DNA of 64,000 nt from Centroberyx gerrardi (lineage: Eukaryota > Chordata > Actinopteri > Beryciformes > Berycidae): the NCBI RefSeq assembly GCF_048128805.1, contig NC_135999.1, positions 16,185,190 to 16,249,189 of the forward strand. Reading direction: 5' to 3'. The position numbers were made by a program, and so were the translations under genes. A model generated the notes under the pieces. The model made no database searches and was not told the DNA's origin. It saw nothing but the letters and a program-made list of their open reading frames with translations. Below, one piece after another: positions 45,001 through 55,050 of this stretch (within the stretch, counting starts at the first letter, position 1; each line of letters begins with the position of its first letter).

Positions 45001-47899
45001 CAGTGGAGAACATTGAGGTGGAGTTCTCCTCCTTATACGTTAAGACCAGATCCCTCGAGGAGAAGGTCCAAGGAGACCAGGAGCTACTGCAGCAGCTTGA
45101 GCCCTTTCTGCAGGTGGGGCACCATTCTTCATGTAATATGTTTCATACACACACACACACACACACACAGAAAGTTGGTTACTGGTGACTTCCAAAAGGA
45201 AAATGTATAAAGACTCGTGATCAATTCAGGCGATGCTGAATCTGTTGAAAGATGGTTACATCCATACAAGATGATAACATTCTTTACTTATCCATATGTA
45301 TGTTTGTGTCTCAGAGTTCAGCACGGACCCTTCAGGACCTGAAGAGACGTAGGCTGGATCTGCGTAAGGAGGGGAATGCACTCATTGATTTCTTTTGTGA
45401 AGACAAGGACACCTTCAAGCTGGATGAGTGCTTCCGCATCTTTCAAGACTTCTGCATCAAGTTCAAGAAAGCTGTTAAGGTTAGCTTTTATTTAAGAGAG
45501 GTGAATTTAGTGGTTAGAAAATGCTTGGAGTGTTATTGTCTCTGGTTTCATTTGATGTTACTGATATTTCTTTCTTCCCCTGTCTGCCTCTCTACATCTC
45601 TACACCTTCCTCTTTCTCTCAGGACAACCTGGACCGGGAGTTGAAGGAGGCAGCCAGACAGCGTCGCCTGAGAGAGTTGGAGGAAAAGCGTTTTGCGTGG
45701 TCCGGTGCCGACCAGAGCGGGGGTTTCGGTCGCAGCAGCAGTGAGAACGACGTGGACATGCTCACCAAGGAAGGCCTCCTGGACTTCTTCCAGCAGAGAT
45801 CCCAGAGTCCACACAGCCCCCTGGGACGCTCTGCCAGTGCCCGCCGCCACCGCCACACCATGACCACCATGGCAGACCGCGAACTCCAAGGATACCTTGA
45901 GCTATTCGGAGGCACTGGGATTCCCACTGACTATTCCAAGTTTAACAGTCTACCTCGGTCTGGCAGAGCGCTCCAACGGAGGACTACCCCCTGGCTCTTA
46001 TCCCAGGATGACAACCGTGAGTTGGGGCGCGACAGACAGGTCACAGTAACGTCTCCACATGCAGAAACAGAGCCCATTAGCCCACTGGCCAGGTTTTCCT
46101 CCCCAAGACTAAATGCAAATGAGGACCCATATAACAACAACAATTACTCATCTGTGTCAGAGGGCAGTGTTCTGCCTCGATCCTACTATGTCTTTCAGAA
46201 GCCAGACCAACCACCCAACCCAGCAATTACAGGCCACATGAACATTAGTGTGGAGAAGCATACTTTAGTTCGTGGTCCTCAAGCCTTTGACCTACCTAGT
46301 CCAAACAATAACAGTAATCATATGCACTTTGTCAACCTTGGGGATGTGGTGGTGACTGATTTGCAAAGGGAGAGAGAGTCTCCTCCCAAGAATCTTGTTC
46401 TGGACATCCCACCTAGTAATAAGGTTTTAGAAAGAGGGGCAGATCTCAAGGTATTGTGGGAAGGGAAAGTAGTTCATCCCACGCAGCTTGTGGCCTCTCT
46501 TCAGAAAGAGAAAGAAGAAGAGGACAACAGCACAGTTTCATCAACAACCTGTGATACGCCCCTCCCACTAGATACCTCTGCATCCAATAAGAAGCCAGTG
46601 TTTTATATACTAGACTGCACAGAAACAGATTGCTCTGTTACCTTGGATTACTCTGAGATTGAAAGCTCGCCTCTAATGAAGGAGGGACTGGTCCCTGACT
46701 TCAAAACCACCGACTGCAGCAATGTTCAGGAGAGCCAGCAAGATCCAAGCTCTCTATCCTCTAATTTGGAGTCCATGTCTACCAATGACCAGTCTGTTTC
46801 AACTTCAACCAATGAGCTTTCAGCACCAAGATCTGTGGACGCAGCATCCGTCACTCCATCTGGTACCACTGAAGAGTGGGACACAGACAGCTGTGACACT
46901 GCTGAGGGAAAACAGGCGGGGGAGAAAGATGCACAGACAAGCGGTCGAAAACCAATGCACGCAAAGAGCAAGGCTATCAAAGCCTCCAAGGGCAACGGAG
47001 GCCGCGGTGTGAGAACTCTGACCACCAGTGAGAACCAGGGCATGCGCAAAGTTGTGCCCATTACCAAGCTTACTAGAACGGGCAGCAACAAGCGAACAGA
47101 GAGAACTTTGGGTCATGACAGTGGCGAGTCACGCCGGCCCCTCCGTGACCAGAGCACCCCGGCCAGAGGAAGGAGTGAGAAGACCAACAGGCCCCCCCGA
47201 CACTCCAGTCTGCCCCCCGATGAGTCCAAAGCCCAGAGGATAAGTGGCCTCACTAACACCATTTCTAGATGGGCACGTGATTCCACCCCAAGGAAGTCCT
47301 CCCTCCACAAGCCCAGTGCTAAACCTGTGAGGAACATCCCCAAGCCTGCTCCCGAGGAGAAGATGTGCCGCTCGACTATGAGAGCGCTGGCCCAGGCCCA
47401 GGCCCAGGCCCAGGCCCAGGCTCAGGCCCAGGTTCAGGCCCAGGCCCAAGCCCAGGCTGGGGCTTCCTCTGAGAACAGCAGTTCACAGACCCTGGGCCCC
47501 AGGACCAGCTCAGATGTGCCCAGCTTTGCCCGTAACACTGTCTCTTCCTCCTCCAGGACCAAGAAGGAGCTTGGTCCCCCATCTGTCCCCTCCACCCCCT
47601 CCCGCAGCCCCTCACTCCTGGCTCAGACAGGCTCTGCGAAACAGAACAGAATATCACCTCCAGTTCACAATATGGCTACCAGCGGGCAGCAGTCCACCCA
47701 GAGTGAGGAGCGGCCCCAGGGGACCAGCCTGCGTAGGGTGCAAAGTGTGAAGGTGACCAGTCGAAGCACCTACCGTAGCGAAACTCCCCCACCACCTCTA
47801 ACACGTGATCCTCGTAAGAGCGCTAGCTTTTCTGAGAAGTCCATCCAATCCAGAGACCCGGTGACATCCGGCAGAAGCTCCAAGCCAACCTGGAAGTAA
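35911..47899 (+). CDS. fhdc1: fhdc1, FH2 domain-containing protein 1 (inverted formin INF1)
   Basis: Coding exons: 35911-36399, 38544-38605, 40759-40861, 41052-41137, 41962-42062, 43160-43230, 43421-43528, 44180-44250, 44996-45113, 45315-45479, 45623-47899 (TAA). All are GT-AG with consistent phases, giving 1216 residues (human 1143). FHDC1 is a formin that nucleates actin. Its FH1/FH2 lie at the N-terminus and a C-terminal region binds microtubules; it affects Golgi organisation and cilia. Here a short proline run (residues about 57-73) stands for FH1. FH2 spans about 90-470 and includes [25 protein letters not shown] and [20 protein letters not shown]. The rest is Ser/Thr/Pro-rich and basic, with the conserved [10 protein letters not shown] and [10 protein letters not shown] blocks. 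The start MRVMSC parallels human MHVMNC. There is no GBD/DID domain, as expected for this subfamily. Confidence 0.95.
36400..38543 (+). other. fhdc1: fhdc1 intron with Tc1 MITE
   Basis: 2.1-kb intron. It holds a Tc1/mariner-type element (37651-38000) and a short TG microsatellite (38336-38358). Nothing else was recognised. Confidence 0.6.
37651..38000. mobile_element. Tc1/mariner-type non-autonomous element
   Basis: Perfect terminal inverted repeats begin TACACTACCAGTCAAAAGTT at the left, with the exact reverse complement at the right end. The TA at each end is the usual Tc1 target duplication. At 350 bp with no transposase frame, it is a MITE-type deletion derivative. Confidence 0.9.
38544..38605 (+). 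CDS. fhdc1: fhdc1 FH2 exon
   Basis: 62 bp, entering in phase 0 and leaving in phase 2 (AAGAA|GTAAGT), with acceptor TTGTTTTCAG. It encodes [20 protein letters not shown] (human [20 protein letters not shown]). Confidence 0.93.
38866..38911 (+). repeat. short teleost interspersed repeat motif
   Basis: CATTTGGCAGACACTTTCTA followed by TCCAAAGCACCTTACA resembles the widespread teleost word CATTTAGCAGACGCTTTTAT-CCAAAGCGACTTACA. A second degenerate copy is at 58145-58180. Confidence 0.5.
39044..39132. repeat. composite (GA)n(TA)n microsatellite
   Basis: GA-rich tract interrupted by AAAG and AATG, with a short (TA)n inside and GA again. It is intronic. Confidence 0.95.
40759..40861 (+). CDS. fhdc1: fhdc1 FH2 exon
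   Basis: 103 bp, entering in phase 2 and leaving in phase 0, with acceptor GTCTTCCAG and donor GAG|GTCTGT. It encodes [20 protein letters not shown] and [10 protein letters not shown]. Confidence 0.93.
41052..41137 (+). CDS. fhdc1: fhdc1 FH2 exon
   Basis: 86 bp, entering in phase 0 and leaving in phase 2 (CACG|GTAAGG). It encodes [20 protein letters not shown] and YLLIQVP. Confidence 0.93.
41138..41961 (+). other. fhdc1: fhdc1 intron
   Basis: AT-rich. A stretch near 41455-41530 with a GTAACGAGTAGTGTAAT-like word may be a remnant of a hAT-type element but is too decayed to delimit. Confidence 0.4.
41962..42062 (+). CDS. fhdc1: fhdc1 FH2 exon
   Basis: 101 bp, entering in phase 2 and leaving in phase 1 (AAAG|GTAATA). 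It encodes [20 protein letters not shown] and IDVIRVATK. Confidence 0.93.
42063..43159 (+). other. fhdc1: fhdc1 intron
   Basis: Contains imperfect CA-rich microsatellites (about 42090-42150 and 42624-42681). Nothing else was recognised. Confidence 0.6.
43160..43230 (+). CDS. fhdc1: fhdc1 FH2 exon
   Basis: 71 bp, entering in phase 1 and leaving in phase 0 (GCT|GTAAGT). It encodes [20 protein letters not shown], then IMNA, the FH2 core helix. Confidence 0.95.
43421..43528 (+). CDS. fhdc1: fhdc1 FH2 core exon ([12 protein letters not shown])
   Basis: 36 codons, phase 0 on both sides, with donor CTG|GTCAGT. It encodes [20 protein letters not shown] and [13 protein letters not shown], the most conserved stretch of FH2 domains. 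Confidence 0.95.
43529..44179 (+). other. fhdc1: fhdc1 intron
   Basis: 650-bp intron with no recognised feature apart from the terminal pyrimidine tract and acceptor. Confidence 0.6.
44180..44250 (+). CDS. fhdc1: fhdc1 FH2 exon
   Basis: 71 bp, entering in phase 0 and leaving in phase 2 (CCAG|GTAAAC). It encodes [20 protein letters not shown] and SAAR (human EAQKKDTILLNFSEKLHHVQ). Confidence 0.93.
44251..44995 (+). other. fhdc1: fhdc1 intron
   Basis: 745-bp intron. The open frame across its right half is unlike any family known to me and lacks an acceptor-donor pair. Confidence 0.55.
44996..45113 (+). CDS. fhdc1: fhdc1 FH2 exon
   Basis: 118 bp, entering in phase 2 and leaving in phase 0 (CAG|GTGGGG). 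It encodes [20 protein letters not shown] and [12 protein letters not shown], the helical post region. Confidence 0.92.
45315..45479 (+). CDS. fhdc1: fhdc1 end of FH2
   Basis: 55 codons, phase 0 on both sides, with acceptor GTGTCTCAG and donor AAG|GTTAGC. It encodes [20 protein letters not shown] and [13 protein letters not shown]. Confidence 0.93.
45623..47899 (+). CDS. fhdc1: fhdc1 large last coding exon (C-terminal region)
   Basis: 758 codons plus TAA after acceptor CTCTTTCTCTCAG. Contents: an Arg/Glu-rich helix ([19 protein letters not shown] without its first residues), [20 protein letters not shown], a long disordered Ser/Thr region, [20 protein letters not shown], a basic stretch with [10 protein letters not shown] (probable microtubule-binding part), an Ala-Gln dipeptide tract (about 47388-47456) and [14 protein letters not shown]. 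It is much longer than any internal exon, as in human FHDC1. Confidence 0.95.
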   Translation, partial: DNLDRELKEAARQRRLRELEEKRFAWSGADQSGGFGRSSSENDVDMLTKEGLLDFFQQRSQSPHSPLGRSASARRHRHTMTTMADRELQGYLELFGGTGIPTDYSKFNSLPRSGRALQRRTTPWLLSQDDNRELGRDRQVTVTSPHAETEPISPLARFSSPRLNANEDPYNNNNYSSVSEGSVLPRSYYVFQKPDQPPNPAITGHMNISVEKHTLVRGPQAFDLPSPNNNSNHMHFVNLGDVVVTDLQRERESPPKNLVLDIPPSNKVLERGADLKVLWEGKVVHPTQLVASLQKEKEEEDNSTVSSTTCDTPLPLDTSASNKKPVFYILDCTETDCSVTLDYSEIESSPLMKEGLVPDFKTTDCSNVQESQQDPSSLSSNLESMSTNDQSVSTSTNELSAPRSVDAASVTPSGTTEEWDTDSCDTAEGKQAGEKDAQTSGRKPMHAKSKAIKASKGNGGRGVRTLTTSENQGMRKVVPITKLTRTGSNKRTERTLGHDSGESRRPLRDQSTPARGRSEKTNRPPRHSSLPPDESKAQRISGLTNTISRWARDSTPRKSSLHKPSAKPVRNIPKPAPEEKMCRSTMRALAQAQAQAQAQAQAQVQAQAQAQAGASSENSSSQTLGPRTSSDVPSFARNTVSSSSRTKKELGPPSVPSTPSRSPSLLAQTGSAKQNRISPPVHNMATSGQQSTQSEERPQGTSLRRVQSVKVTSRSTYRSETPPPPLTRDPRKSASFSEKSIQSRDPVTSGRSSKPTWK
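47388..47456 (+). repeat. fhdc1: in-frame GCCCAG hexanucleotide repeat (poly Ala-Gln)
   Basis: About eleven GCCCAG-type units, two with single-base changes, encode an alternating Ala-Gln tract with one Val, near residues 1047-1070 of FHDC1. Human FHDC1 as I recall it lacks this tract. Confidence 0.9.
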
Positions 47900-50800
47900 A
47901 ACTGGACATGGTGGAAATTGACTGGAGAAAGGAGGAAGAGAAAGAGACAACTTTTTCCTGCATTAGATGTAAATTGAGATTTGCTTTCCTTCCCCATTTA
48001 CTGTGCAGACTTTGAACTTGTCCTAATATATAATGCAAAAGACAGGAATCTGGTAAAAAACAACAACATCAAACTAAGCTATGTCACCTCATCCACATAA
48101 GGTTGCTCCATTGGCCGACTTTGTATCAGTTTTTTGAATTGCAAAGAGCAAGATGCAATGTACTGTTCCATGTGGTCCAGTTTTGTTCATACAAATGATT
48201 TATTTTTTCAGTTTCTGTTCATTTCCAATTTTCAATTTCTCTTTTTTGGGGGGTGGGGGTGGGAGATTAAACTAAACTGACAAATGGCAAATCCCACTTT
48301 TTACACAGGAGCCTTTTTGCCTGCTTAGCTGTCTACTATGTACTACTCTGTGATGGTGGTTGATGTAACTGTAGGTAAACACTACTGACGATATAATGCT
48401 GCTAATTAGCTTTGACAATTTGAGACTGAGTTTCAGTGTCTTTCATTCAGGGTTTCAAGGTTTGTTGTACTTTACCTTGCTGCTGTCATTGCGTCTTTTT
48501 GTTTTGTTGCATCCTCCTATAGAGTACTGCTCTGTTTGCTATTTTGTTCCTTCGGTTCCTTTGCTTGATACCTCAGAAAGATTGCAGTGGCCTTGCACCA
48601 GAAGGAGAAATAGAATCTGTTCAGTTGGTTCTGCATGAAAAATCAGTAGATCTGATCATTTGGTTTGATGTAACTGCAATGTCACTTTTTACCATTCCCT
48701 GGTATAGTATATAGCTACAGTATATAGGGTCACTCAGATTATACCAGTGTGTATACCAGCTGTGGTACTTCTCATACCTTTTGTATGTATGTATCAGTAG
48801 TTAAAGTTTGTAAATGTGTTAGAACTCCTCCATACTATCATGGAGTAGAAGTGCATGTAGGAAATGTTTCCTATATAGGCTATACCAAGATCAACGCTAA
48901 TGCTATGAAAGAAAAGCATTGAACTGAAATAACACTGAAAATATCATTCTCCATGTAATTTTTTGACAGTGTAATCTCTGTTTCATTTTTCTACATTGAA
49001 TGTAGTCATCTCATATTTTGTGTAGGCCTACACCTTTCTTGACAATGTTAAATAGCCCTAACTGGTCATTGTTCAGCCCGTTGACCATTTCACACCACTT
49101 GCCTTTCAAACAGCATTGTGCCATTGCCTTGATGGCAGCAACACACAACAGTGCATTGCCTTAAAGCTTGATGTAGCCGTTCCATCACCAGTAGAAACTC
49201 CTTGATTGTAAATCAGAGTAGAAATCTTTCCTACATTCCATCACACCTTACTGAAATCATGACTCAGCTGGATAGTAATTCACTTTGTAAATAATGTAAA
49301 GACATAGTATTTTTCTGACTATCATTATGTTTACATAGCATTAAGTAAATGAAGGGTAAAAAGTGATAAAAGTGAGGACTGACAAAAGGAAAGAGTGAAA
49401 TTATGTCTGACCACAGATTACATATCATGTTCAAGGCCTGTATGTCAAAACAAGGCATCCATATCTTAGATCAGAGTTTGAAAGCCCTAACCTACAGTCT
49501 GCAGGTTTCTTCCTGCTCTCTGTAATGCAAATTAAGTTACAGAATTGGTGACGCAAAAAGCCCAGTGTCGTATGTCAGTGTCTGTGGACTGTATGCAGTT
49601 TAAAATTAAAAACTAAAACCCAATCCAGATTTTTTAACACAAACTACTGTGAACTGTAAACAGTAAAATCACAAAGCTTCTTGTAGAGTTTGACTTATAG
49701 ATGGAAAATAATCTACCCTCTTAGCCCATCAGAACTCAAATGTATTTCATTCCACTTCTAAACACTACAAACAAAAAAAGTTTTACAGCTTCAAAATATA
49801 TATATAAAAAAAGTACATTTAGCATAAATAGTACAAAATCTTGTCCCACTGTGACCATGAAAAAATGTCCCACCCATGTTTGAATGTGGGGATACACTTT
49901 TGTTTACATTTGAATTATAGATTGGGCCCCTAAAAAGGAGACACAATACCATTCTGCATCATGGATCAAAGTGGAACTGTAGAGCTGCTATTCTCCTGAC
50001 TTGGACACAATTTACAAGTCCCAATCATCTGCAGTCTATTCATCCTAAGGGAGACCTCCTTTGTCTATCCCACAATGCCCCCTGCTGCTGTCTTTTTTAA
50101 GAGCCCGGGGCACTACAATGGGTGGCCTTTACATTACGTCTGACTGGCTTACAACACTAGGGCTGATGTGGAATTTGAATACCTACTTGCCCTTCCACCA
50201 CTTCCTTGTTATGGGATGGTTACCGTAGTAACTCAGACCAAGGAAGGGAGACTGCACACAGACCAGAGACATAGCTGGGGGATAAAAACAAAATCGGTAA
50301 AGTCTGACTAATGGCCCTCTAAACCTAGAAAGTCAATACAGTCCTCCAAATCATGTCAGAGGCTAAGTTACAAGCCCTGGCAAAGTCTAAATGGTGTAAA
50401 GGCATTTGTTTAGTGTTACCCTAAACTTGCTCACACTATAGATAGTGACTTTATATTACTTAGACTGAATCCTTTTGGCCTTGCCAAATAGTTACCCGCA
50501 CAATTGCTATGACTCAATATTTAGTAATCCAACATTTTACCTTTCACCACATAAGCAAATGTTACTTATATTGGCATGGATTTCCCCAGTGTGTCTTTTG
50601 TACACTGGAAAGGAATTAATAATTAGGGTGTTTTCTACTGTACTCTAATGTGATTCTTTGTGATGAGAATCTTAACACGTGTCTGCTGTAGTTCTCACAC
50701 CTGAGGCAAATAGGTGCTCTACTGCTTCGGTTCAGCTTGGCCTTCTCTAATCTAATGTCTCACGATGAAAAAGAAAGACTGATCACCATCTGGAGCAAAT

Positions 50801-50900
50801 GATCACTAGACCACAGGGCTGCAAAGTGTAATGATACTCTGTTGCAGTTTATATCTCTGATGATGATATCAAAGAAATCAATAAAATCACATTGCTGTGT
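47900..50900 (+). other. fhdc1: fhdc1 3'UTR (3' limit inferred)
   Basis: No acceptor or coding frame follows the stop. The first AATAAA I could place confidently is at 50880-50885, implying a 3'UTR of about 3 kb. Earlier non-canonical signals may be used. A G-rich run lies at 48247-48263. Confidence 0.45.
50880..50885 (+). terminator. fhdc1: candidate fhdc1 polyadenylation signal
   Basis: AATAAA in AATCAATAAAATCACATTG-like context, followed by GT-rich sequence (TTGCTGTGTC). The assignment depends on there being no earlier site. Confidence 0.4.
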
Positions 50901-51474
50901 CACCTGAAGACTTGTTGAGTGTTTTTTAAACTTCACTTGAGAATGAACTGAAACTGCTGTGAATCCTGAACCTTGTGTGACCAAGTAGAATTACACAGAG
51001 ATTTAGTATGCAGTCTTGAGTCCACAATGATGAAGTTGAATGGTAATTCCAAATTATGTATGTGCAATGTAATGCCAACATCATAAGTATGCTGTTAAAA
51101 AATAACAATGGCTATGGAAAATAACAAATCAAATTAAATCAATTCACTTCAAGTATTTGTTTGGGGTATTTCCTCTTTCTGGTCATTACTAACTACAGTA
51201 TGCTTATGACTACAGAGACAGTTGTTATTTTCACAATAACTTTTCAAAGAAATATTTCAAGAAAAGGTAACACTGTCTAAATTGAATGTATTGTAATTTA
51301 CAGTGAAACTCACAGACACAACCCAACACTCAATACCCATTTTTATTAGTGAACATGCAGGCTGTGGTGTCCCACCTCTGTCTCTGAACCACTAGAGAGC
51401 AGCAGAGCATCATGTGCCTCAGCAATCCTATCGATGGCAGGCCTCCATCCCCTAACATGTTTATCCTAAAATCA

Positions 51475-53620
51475 TTGTATAATTATAGCACTTTTCAAAA
51501 CAGTTACAAAGCACTTTGAAAGCAAAATATTAAAACAAACTAAAAATTTACAGCAAAAACAATAACAGTAAGGCAAGAATCATAAAAGTGCGGTCAAAAA
51601 TAATAGAGAAAAGACCATTACATAAAAGTAAGTCTAGACAAATTAGGTTTAAGAGGTGATTTAAAAGATGATACAGATTTATCCAGCCTGAGCTCCACAG
51701 GCAGGTCATTCCAAAGCCTGGGAGCCCTGATGGTATAAAGGCCTGATAGCCGCTTGTTTTAAATCTACATTTGGGAACAGCCAAAAGGGACACGCCCAAG
51801 GACCTCAGGCTCCAATCTGACTCATATGGCCTGGTGCCAGACCCATCTTAAAAGTAATCGGCAAAATCTTAAAATCAATATTGAAACTAACAGGCAACCA
51901 ATATAAAGAAGATAAAATCAGGATGATGTCATCTTGTCTTTCCGTTCAAGTAAAAGTCCTAGTTGTTGCATTTTGTCCAAGTTGGAGACAAGAGGGAGAC
52001 ATTTGACTGAGGCAGGAATACAGAGAGTTGCAGTAGTCTAAGTGAGAAGAGATGAAAACGTGGATGACTTTCCCCATATCACTGAAGGATGAAAACACAT
52101 TAATTTTGGAAATATTCTTCAATTGAGAGAAACAAGATTAGATAATTCTCTAATTAGCCTCAAACATTACACCTAATTGTCTTGCTAGTGGTTTTACATT
52201 GGCAGGCAGAGCAACTAATTCATGGACTGGGGTCAGCCAAAACAGAATATTTGTGATTTGGTTTCATTTAGTTGTAGAAAATTCTGCAATATCCAATACT
52301 TAAAATCTGTGAGGTTTTTGGGAGTAGCCGCTGCCAAACTGTTAGTGTCTTTTGGTGTTGTGTGTGTTGTTGACATAACAGAAACTCTGCGGCATCTTTA
52401 GGGATAATATGTCCAAGTGGAAGCTTGTACCCCTAAATAAAGAATAAGATGGGGCCCAAAATTGTTGCCTGTTTTGACTGGAAACATTGTATTGGCAAGA
52501 TAAAAGTTGAACCAGACCTTTTTCCCTGAGACCAACCCAGTTTCTAAAGTAATCTAATAAAAGTATATGGTCTACAGCAGTGATTCTCAACCTTTTTCAT
52601 ATCAAGGACCCCAAATGTAGTCCACATTAGAGCCACAGACCCCCATTTGATGAGATTTTGTCTCTCTGACCTAAATGTGAGAATATTTTTATTAGATATG
52701 ATTTTGTCCAGAATTCCATGACTATCTATATTGTCGAGTCGTCGGCATCGCAGTCTCAGAAGACTATTTCTTGTGCCTGGGAGTTAGGTTTTAGCGCAGC
52801 GTCTGCTGTGACTGTGAAGTCCAATCCGTGAGAGGCAGATGTTACATGTGTAGCCCGGCCCCGATGATGTTGATGATGTGGTGGTGTCCTGTTCCCGTGT
52901 TGTGCCTCCACTGCACAGTGAAGCTGGAGTTTCCTCTCCAGGGCACAAGAAGCCTGGGCAAAGTGTGTGGAGGCCCTGTGTTGCCCAGGCAGCAGGGCTC
53001 CCCTCTCTGCCTCCCTGGCGTGATCCAAAGGAACGGTGAACCGATACATTTGGCGTCAGTTCGGCTGCAGGAGTTGCCAGAACAATGCTTCAAAACATTG
53101 AACTGCCTGACGGAGTCCAGGCTGTGTTTTCTGTCAGGGTTTGCTCCCTTAGCCTTTTCCGTTCCAGTGGATACCCACAAGGCAGCGGGGGTGCTATTTG
53201 ACCCATAGGTGGGGCAGTGGTTGGTGGACGCCAGGGCGTATCCACTCACCGGTGGGCCTGCGCGTCCCACCTCTGGGGCCCACTGCTGCTCTGAGATCCC
53301 CATGCAGTTCAGCCTGGGATCGCATGATATCCAGTTACCATGTGTTGCCGCGGGGAGGCACTGCAGGAGTCTTAGTTTAACAATTCACCAATTTGCTGGG
53401 GACCCCCTGGAACACCACCAAGGCCCCCTGGTGGTCCCCGGACCCCACGCTGAGAACCACTGGTCTACAGTATCAAAAGCCACACTGAGATCTAAAAGAT
53501 TTACACTGGAACATTCCCTGGCATCCTCTGCTAAAAAGTCATTGGTCACAGCAGCAGTGCACAGCAGGCTGAGCACCAGAGAGCGATCAGTGTTACTCAC
53601 CTGTTCATGGTCTGTTGTGG
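51475..53620 (-). mobile_element. L2-type LINE remnant (reverse transcriptase and 3' end), interrupted
   Basis: On the minus strand, the block LLDLSVAFDTVD (about 53470-53505) is the conserved N-terminal reverse-transcriptase motif of L2-clade elements. It is cut by a hAT insertion and resumes with RNWVGL (about 52537-52554). The catalytic YADD box is changed to YVNN (about 52360-52371), so the enzyme is dead. The 3' part (51548-51799) keeps AVPKCRFKT and LPGFGM, eroded versions of the L2 C-terminus. The element ends near 51485 with AAGTGCTATAATT. Stop codons and frameshifts are frequent. Confidence 0.8.
52578..53462. mobile_element. hAT-type transposon, 885 bp, inserted in the L2 LINE
   Basis: The left end CAGTGATTCTCAACC and right end (reverse complement CAGTGGTTCTCAGCG) are terminal inverted repeats of the hAT type. 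The 8-bp target duplication GTCTACAG is perfect on both sides (52570-52577 and 53463-53470). No hAT transposase was recognised. The interior from about 52735 to 53380 is much GC-richer than the ends and looks like foreign cargo. Confidence 0.9.
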
Positions 53621-53814
53621 GTCCCCAAGAGACAGTAGACTATATACATGGATATAATGACAAATGAACCTCTAGGATCACATGCCTGCTTTCTTATTTA
53701 GGAAAAAAAACACTGTTCAGTCTTCTTCTTATGTACTGACCTAAAATATGTCACATATTGTCATTGTAAGCGTTGTAAGAAGAAATGTCACCATAATTGA
53801 CACAATACTGTACA

Positions 53815-53853
53815 TGGTATGGTATGGTATGGTATGGTATGGTATGGTATGGT
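53815..53853. repeat. (GGTAT)n pentanucleotide microsatellite
   Basis: About seven and a half perfect TGGTA units in tandem in intergenic DNA. Confidence 0.97.
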
Positions 53854-54203
53854 GCAGACTCTACACCTACATTAGGAGTTGACCAGGCTAAACGGTACAG
53901 TGGAAATAACTATTGCATGAGATCTCAGATGGCCCCATGACTTGGCACGTTTACCTCTAGATCAAAGTTGCTCTAGCCATGTGCAAGGGATTATGCTCCT
54001 CTCAATCCCTCCTTATCCCACAGCTCACCCTAACACCTGTGGAGTAGGCTCTTTACTTTCACTCTGTGTTACTGTGCTACTTCTCTCAATTAGGCAGCAT
54101 GTTTTCCACAGCTTGTGACGAAATACTAATAAATAAGCTCTCATACTTTCAAATTCTTGAGCTTCTGGTGGATAATGGACTAATTTAACTGGTTCCCAAA
54201 CAG

Positions 54204-54288
54204 GCCATGGGAGTTCTCCGCACTGGGATCAGCCATGACAGTGTTTCTGCAGATGAAGGACGTCTTACCAAGATTAACCCTAGAATGA
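54204..54288 (+). other. exon-like module of unknown gene
   Basis: An acceptor-like GGTTCCCAAACAG precedes GCC-ATG-GGA, an open frame of 27 codons (starting MGVLRTGISHDSVS), and a consensus donor ATGA|GTAAGT. I do not recognise the peptide. It could be an upstream exon of the rightward gene, an exon of a non-coding RNA, or chance. Confidence 0.3.
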
Positions 54289-55050
54289 GTAAGTCCCAAG
54301 ATCCGTCTGTTTGGTCACCAAATCTGGAGTGTACATGCTATTTTGGGGAATTATGAATAAGAAGTACACCTTGTGGTCTGGTGAGTTTAAATCCCCCACC
54401 ACGTAAATGTTGGGTAATTGCAGCAGATTTTGTCTGAGAAGAAGTACTGACTACCGATAAACAAAACTGTGACATGGCAATATGCCCAAAAGTGGGGGTG
54501 TGATCTTATAGTGCAGCCTTGATGTCTTTTTTGTATAACGTCATCTGGAGTTCTTTGGGTTTCATAGTGACAATACAGCTCCATATAGCAGTGTGCATCT
54601 AGCATCGTAATTCCCATCCTAGGGAAATTGTTTGCTTTTTAAAACCACATGAAAGCCTGTATAGCATTTTACAGTACAGCATGCTGGTGATGACCTTATT
54701 CCCTGTCACTTTAAAGGACACCGATGTCACTGTTGATTCCCCCAGTACGTCACTGTGACCTTTAACACCGTGTCCAAATGTATGTATCATGACTCCTGCA
54801 CCACAGTAAACAGTATGACAGGATTCCATAGTCTCATTCAACTATAGCCGCAAAGATTAACAGTGGGAGCTCAACAGTGAGATTAGCACTTAAAGCTAAG
54901 CTACTCAACTACTCTCTGTAGGCAAACGTCCAGGTATACAAGATGCCATTGTCAATTTGGATTCCTCGTATGTGGATGTAAACAAATGATGTGACAGTCA
55001 AGGGTGGCTTATGTAAGTGTGTTGTATGTATGTTTGTGTGCATGTGTGTG

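Noticed and set aside
47129..47657. Minus-strand frames rich in Leu-Gly and Gly-Pro-Glu repeats
   Set aside because: Shadows of the GCCCAG repeat in the last fhdc1 exon.
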